Source: Dromiciops gliroides (taxonomy: Eukaryota; Chordata; Mammalia; Microbiotheria; Microbiotheriidae). From it: DNA of 64,000 nucleotides. The stretch covers positions 71,675,492 to 71,739,491 of the forward strand of contig NC_057867.1 of NCBI RefSeq assembly GCF_019393635.1, written 5' to 3'. The position numbers and the translations under genes were made by a program. A model generated the notes under the pieces. It worked only from the letters and a program-made list of their open reading frames with translations, did no database searches and was not told the DNA's origin. Shown here piece after piece: positions 60,752 through 64,000 of the stretch; positions within the stretch are counted from its first letter, which is position 1, and the number at the start of each line of letters is the position of its first letter.

Positions 60752-60888
60752 TTGCAGGGCAATGAGGGTTAACTGACTTGCCCAGGGTCACATAGCTAGT
60801 AAGTGTCAAGTGACTGAGGCCGGATTTGAACCCAGGTCCTCCTGAATCCAGGGCCAGTGCTTTATCCATTGCTCCACCTAGCTGTTCC
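60752..60888 (-). mobile_element. MAR1/WSINE1-type SINE
   Basis: Minus copy from ttatttgcagggcaatg to ccacctagctgttcc; weak tttactattta-like flank similarity. Confidence 0.85.
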
Positions 60889-61309
60889 ATTTGCTCTTTT
60901 ATCATAAAATCTCTTTCATGATATTATTCAAACCTAGTTCGAATTTGAGCTGACTGACTACCATTTCATATTTTTTCTAAAATATGTGTCAGGTTTTTTT
61001 TTCTGTGAGAATTCTAATGAACTTCACCATTTTTGTAGTTTCTATTTGTTCAAGAGGGAGTTCCTTTGGAATAAACTTTCACTAGAATTCATACCATTTA
61101 AAGACTGTCTTCAAAAACTTGTAGCTTTTGTTCCTACAAGCCCTTCCATGTTCAAGTACTAAATTTGCTAAATTATTTCTCCAAATCACATAATTAGATG
61201 ACCTAATCTGTGGGAGCTGTTCTCCTGCAGTGCCATTAATCCAGTAACTACTTGTGTAAAAGCTATCTCCCCCTTAAGAATAATTCCAAAGCATGATGGA
61301 GGGAGGATA

Positions 61310-61506
61310 AGGGGTAGGGAGAGGGACAGAGACAGAGAAAGGGAGGGAGAGAGAGACAGAGACGCAGAGAGATGCAGAGCCACATAGATACACAGAAAGA
61401 GACAGAGGCAGAGACAGAGAAACACAGAGACAGAGAGAGAGAGAGAGATGCAGAAAGACAGAGACGTACAGAGAGACACAAAGACAGAGACACAGAGACA
61501 GAGAGA
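61310..61506 (+). repeat. GA-rich (GAGACA)n-like simple repeat
   Basis: About 195 bp of degenerate gagacaga and agagag units. Long open frames on the minus strand here (Ser/Leu/Cys-rich) are artefacts of the repeat. Confidence 0.92.
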
Positions 61507-61765
61507 TGCTACTTTGTTATAAAATCCTGATGGTCTTAAAATTGTACATGACTTGAGTCAAGGATGTTAGACTGAATAATTTTTCTTGGTAGCCATTGAA
61601 ATAGAGGGTTAGAAATAAGTTGTTATCTAACAAACTATGAAGAAGAACCAACAGGTTTTCACCATTAAGTCCAGAAATAGACAAATTATAATTTACAGTG
61701 AATTAAATAGCAATGTACTATTTCCCTACCAAATGAAGGCTATGTTATAAAGAGAAAAGGGGGGG

Positions 61766-61940
61766 GGGGAGCTAGGTGGCGCAGTGGATAAAGCACTGGC
61801 CTTGGATTCAGGAGTACCTGAGTTCAAATCCAGCCTCAGACACTTAACACTTACTAGCTGTGTGACCCTGGGCAAGTCACTTAACCCCTAATTGCCTCTC
61901 AAAAAAACAAAAAACAAAATTCAAAAAAAAAAAAAAAGAG
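61766..61940 (+). mobile_element. MAR1/WSINE1-type SINE
   Basis: Plus copy with a G run at the head and long A-tail; flanks share aaagagaaaagg. Confidence 0.88.
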
Positions 61941-61944
61941 AAAA

Positions 61945-64000
61945 GGGAAGATATTTTCTTCCTTGGCCATTCCCAATGTGCATTTACTTTCCAAGCTCTT
62001 CTAAAATGTACTAGGTAACAACAGTTTAGTGAATAAAGCCCCATTTGTTACATTTGAAGAATTCAAGGAATTCAAGCACTTAAGTTCTAGTTCAACAAAA
62101 GAATTTAATAGATCCTTTAATCTAGCCCTCATTTTATCGAGGAGGAAACCGAACTCCCAGCAAGGCAAAGTTACAAACCAAGAACCCTCACTGCAGAGCT
62201 TCTTTCTCCAAGCCTCTTTCTATTTTATCTTACAGCTTCATGTCTAAAGTTTAAGGCTGTCTTGCTAAGTGAGACTCTAATTAATCATCTTGTCCATTAA
62301 TCTTCAGTTGGTTGTTGTTATTTTAAAGGCCCCTAAACTGGAGACCTCACAGGAAAATCGGGCCATCCTTGGTTAGTTTTCTACCTTTGAAATTAGATAA
62401 TGTCTGTAGAGTTTGAGCTGCTCAGAAAATGGTTCTAACTGGTGGAAGGTATTATTATAATAATTTGTGGAGTTCAGTAGTAACATGCTCACTTCTCCAT
62501 TATCCAGTCTTCAAGCAAAGGCTGAATATTAGAGCATCTAATATTAAAGTTCTCAGAAAATCTTGCCTGATTTATAGATAAGACTAGTTCCAACCATGCA
62601 CCAACCAACTTGTGAGGCTGAGGTTGTGAATATCACTGGCTTTTGGCAAACTCATCTCCACATTTAGCCCAGTGTTAAAATGATTTCAGGAATGCCGAAA
62701 CCAAGCTAACTGCACACACCCTAAACATAAATACTTTGGGGAGCCAAAGTGTACAATAATCTACTAAAAAAACCTGAGTCTCAAATACCATATCCACAAA
62801 AGGGCAATCGCCTTCTCTAGAGACTGACACGGCCCCTTACAAGATTTTATATTGCTTAGTAAATAAAGTAGGTGAGGGGAGAGATCTGTGTAAAAATTCT
62901 TAGAGAGGATAATATTATCTTATGAAAATGGGGCTATTGTTGGATAAATTTCAAGCACAGGGACTTAAAGAATAAGGGGCCAGCAACAGCAAATGAAAAC
63001 ATCCTCAAAGCTTTTTCTCAGGAAGATCCTGCATGACTGAAATCAGAGCTGTCTTCTTTTTGCAGGGCCTACTGGCATTTTGTTTAGGGTGCATTTTCAG
63101 CTTCAGATTTACCAGAACCCTAGAGTTTGTTGGTATAAGAAATTTAAAACCTAGAAGCCTCGGTAACACCAATTTCAAGTTGCAACTGTCTTATCCCTCT
63201 TTTGTGGGGGATGTATATATATGACTTTTTTTATATATGACTTTTAAGGTGTATAATAAGGTGCAGGGTGGGATTTTGCTTTCTCAAATAAGAATATTAC
63301 ATCTAAGTCTGAGTCCTTACATTTGCAAAAATTTGCTAAAGACCTCCAGTGATTTTTCTATTTAAAGGTGTCATCTTTCTGGGATTTACCCCACTCCTAA
63401 CTGCATAAGAAAAATCAAGTGGTTTTTTTTTTAGTGTTAAAACACTAAGCCACTCTAATGCATTTTCATTTGAAAAGGAGCTTAGTACAGAAGAACTCAA
63501 AGTTAATTTTGCTGCTTCTTTCACACAAGCTATGGAGATAGAGCCTGAAAACAATGATTCTGGCTACCTAGGTTCTAGAAATTGGCTTCTTCTTAGGGTC
63601 TTCATACATGTTATGAAAATGCTATGGAATTTGGCTTAATATCCTAACAATGAAGTCAATTATTACATTCAATGGCATAAACATTTTACTCTGTGGGAGA
63701 CAGATAACGTTTTATTTCCTATAGGCCAGTATACTTGAAGCAGCATAATTAATGCTAAAGACAGGATGTAATTTTAGGTAATTCTGGCTGTGATCAAATC
63801 AATTGAATTCCTTTTATAATTATATATTAGTGTTGACATGGTGGATTTCTGGAAGTGTTTTCTTTGAATTTTTAGTGACTCATGAATGAACTATAGACAG
63901 ACTTCAGCAAGCTGTGATTTGCCAATCTGAGCAATGCGAGTGTGTACAAATTTAAAACTGGTTCAGTTGGGTGTGCCTAACATTTGTGAAAACAAGGTGG
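61945..64000. other. Mostly unique sequence
   Basis: A MIR-like trace at 62110-62170 (cctcattttatcgaggagg). No exon or mobile element supported in the final 1.8 kb. Confidence 0.4.

Noticed and set aside
61186..61493. Open frames of 97 and 76 codons on the minus strand
   Set aside because: Entirely Ser/Leu/Cys repeats produced by the GA-rich simple repeat.

Overview
This window is vertebrate nuclear DNA and looks like a marsupial. More than 30 copies of one tRNA-headed CORE-SINE (MAR1/WSINE1 type, beginning ggggcagctaggtgg and ending in the MIR-like core and an A-rich tail) occur on both strands. They sit among L1, L2, MIR/THER-like SINEs, RTE-type LINEs and RTE/BovB-tailed SINEs. That combination, the AT-rich unique sequence and the lack of long open reading frames all fit a gene-poor or intronic stretch. 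No bacterial, plasmid or phage feature is present.

The only convincing protein-coding sequence is a run of three minus-strand exons at 6744-6064 (39, 57 and 354 nt). All are phase 0 with GT/AG borders, and together they encode about 150 residues of a low-complexity protein rich in Ser, Gln, Pro and Ala. I do not recognise the gene. Its other exons should lie to the right (5') and to the left (3'), but I could not identify them; much of the rest of the window may be its introns.

Region by region: 1-6 kb is mostly unique with L1 and L2 3' ends. 6-7 kb is the GC-richer exon cluster with a G-rich tract. 7-16 kb is dense with SINEs, an L2 copy and an RTE-derived SINE. 17-21.7 kb holds a minus L1 with its middle deleted and a degenerate L2 carrying a two-level SINE nest. 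22-32 kb is sparse, with L1 and L2 pieces. 32.6-35.7 kb has an RTE endonuclease relic and an L1 5' region. 36-45 kb mixes unique sequence and SINEs. 45.8-53.6 kb is LINE-rich and contains an RPL26 processed pseudogene joined to a SINE between one pair of target-site duplications. 56-60 kb contains a solo endogenous-retrovirus LTR and a degenerate non-LTR reverse transcriptase. 61-64 kb is a GA-rich simple repeat followed by mainly unique sequence.

The best second looks are the RPL26-SINE chimera, the unidentified exon triplet, the nested-insertion series that gives a relative chronology, and the solo LTR. I saw no new enzymatic or defence system. Repeat-family names rest on recognition of consensus-like motifs, not on a database search, and repeat ends without a target-site duplication are approximate.
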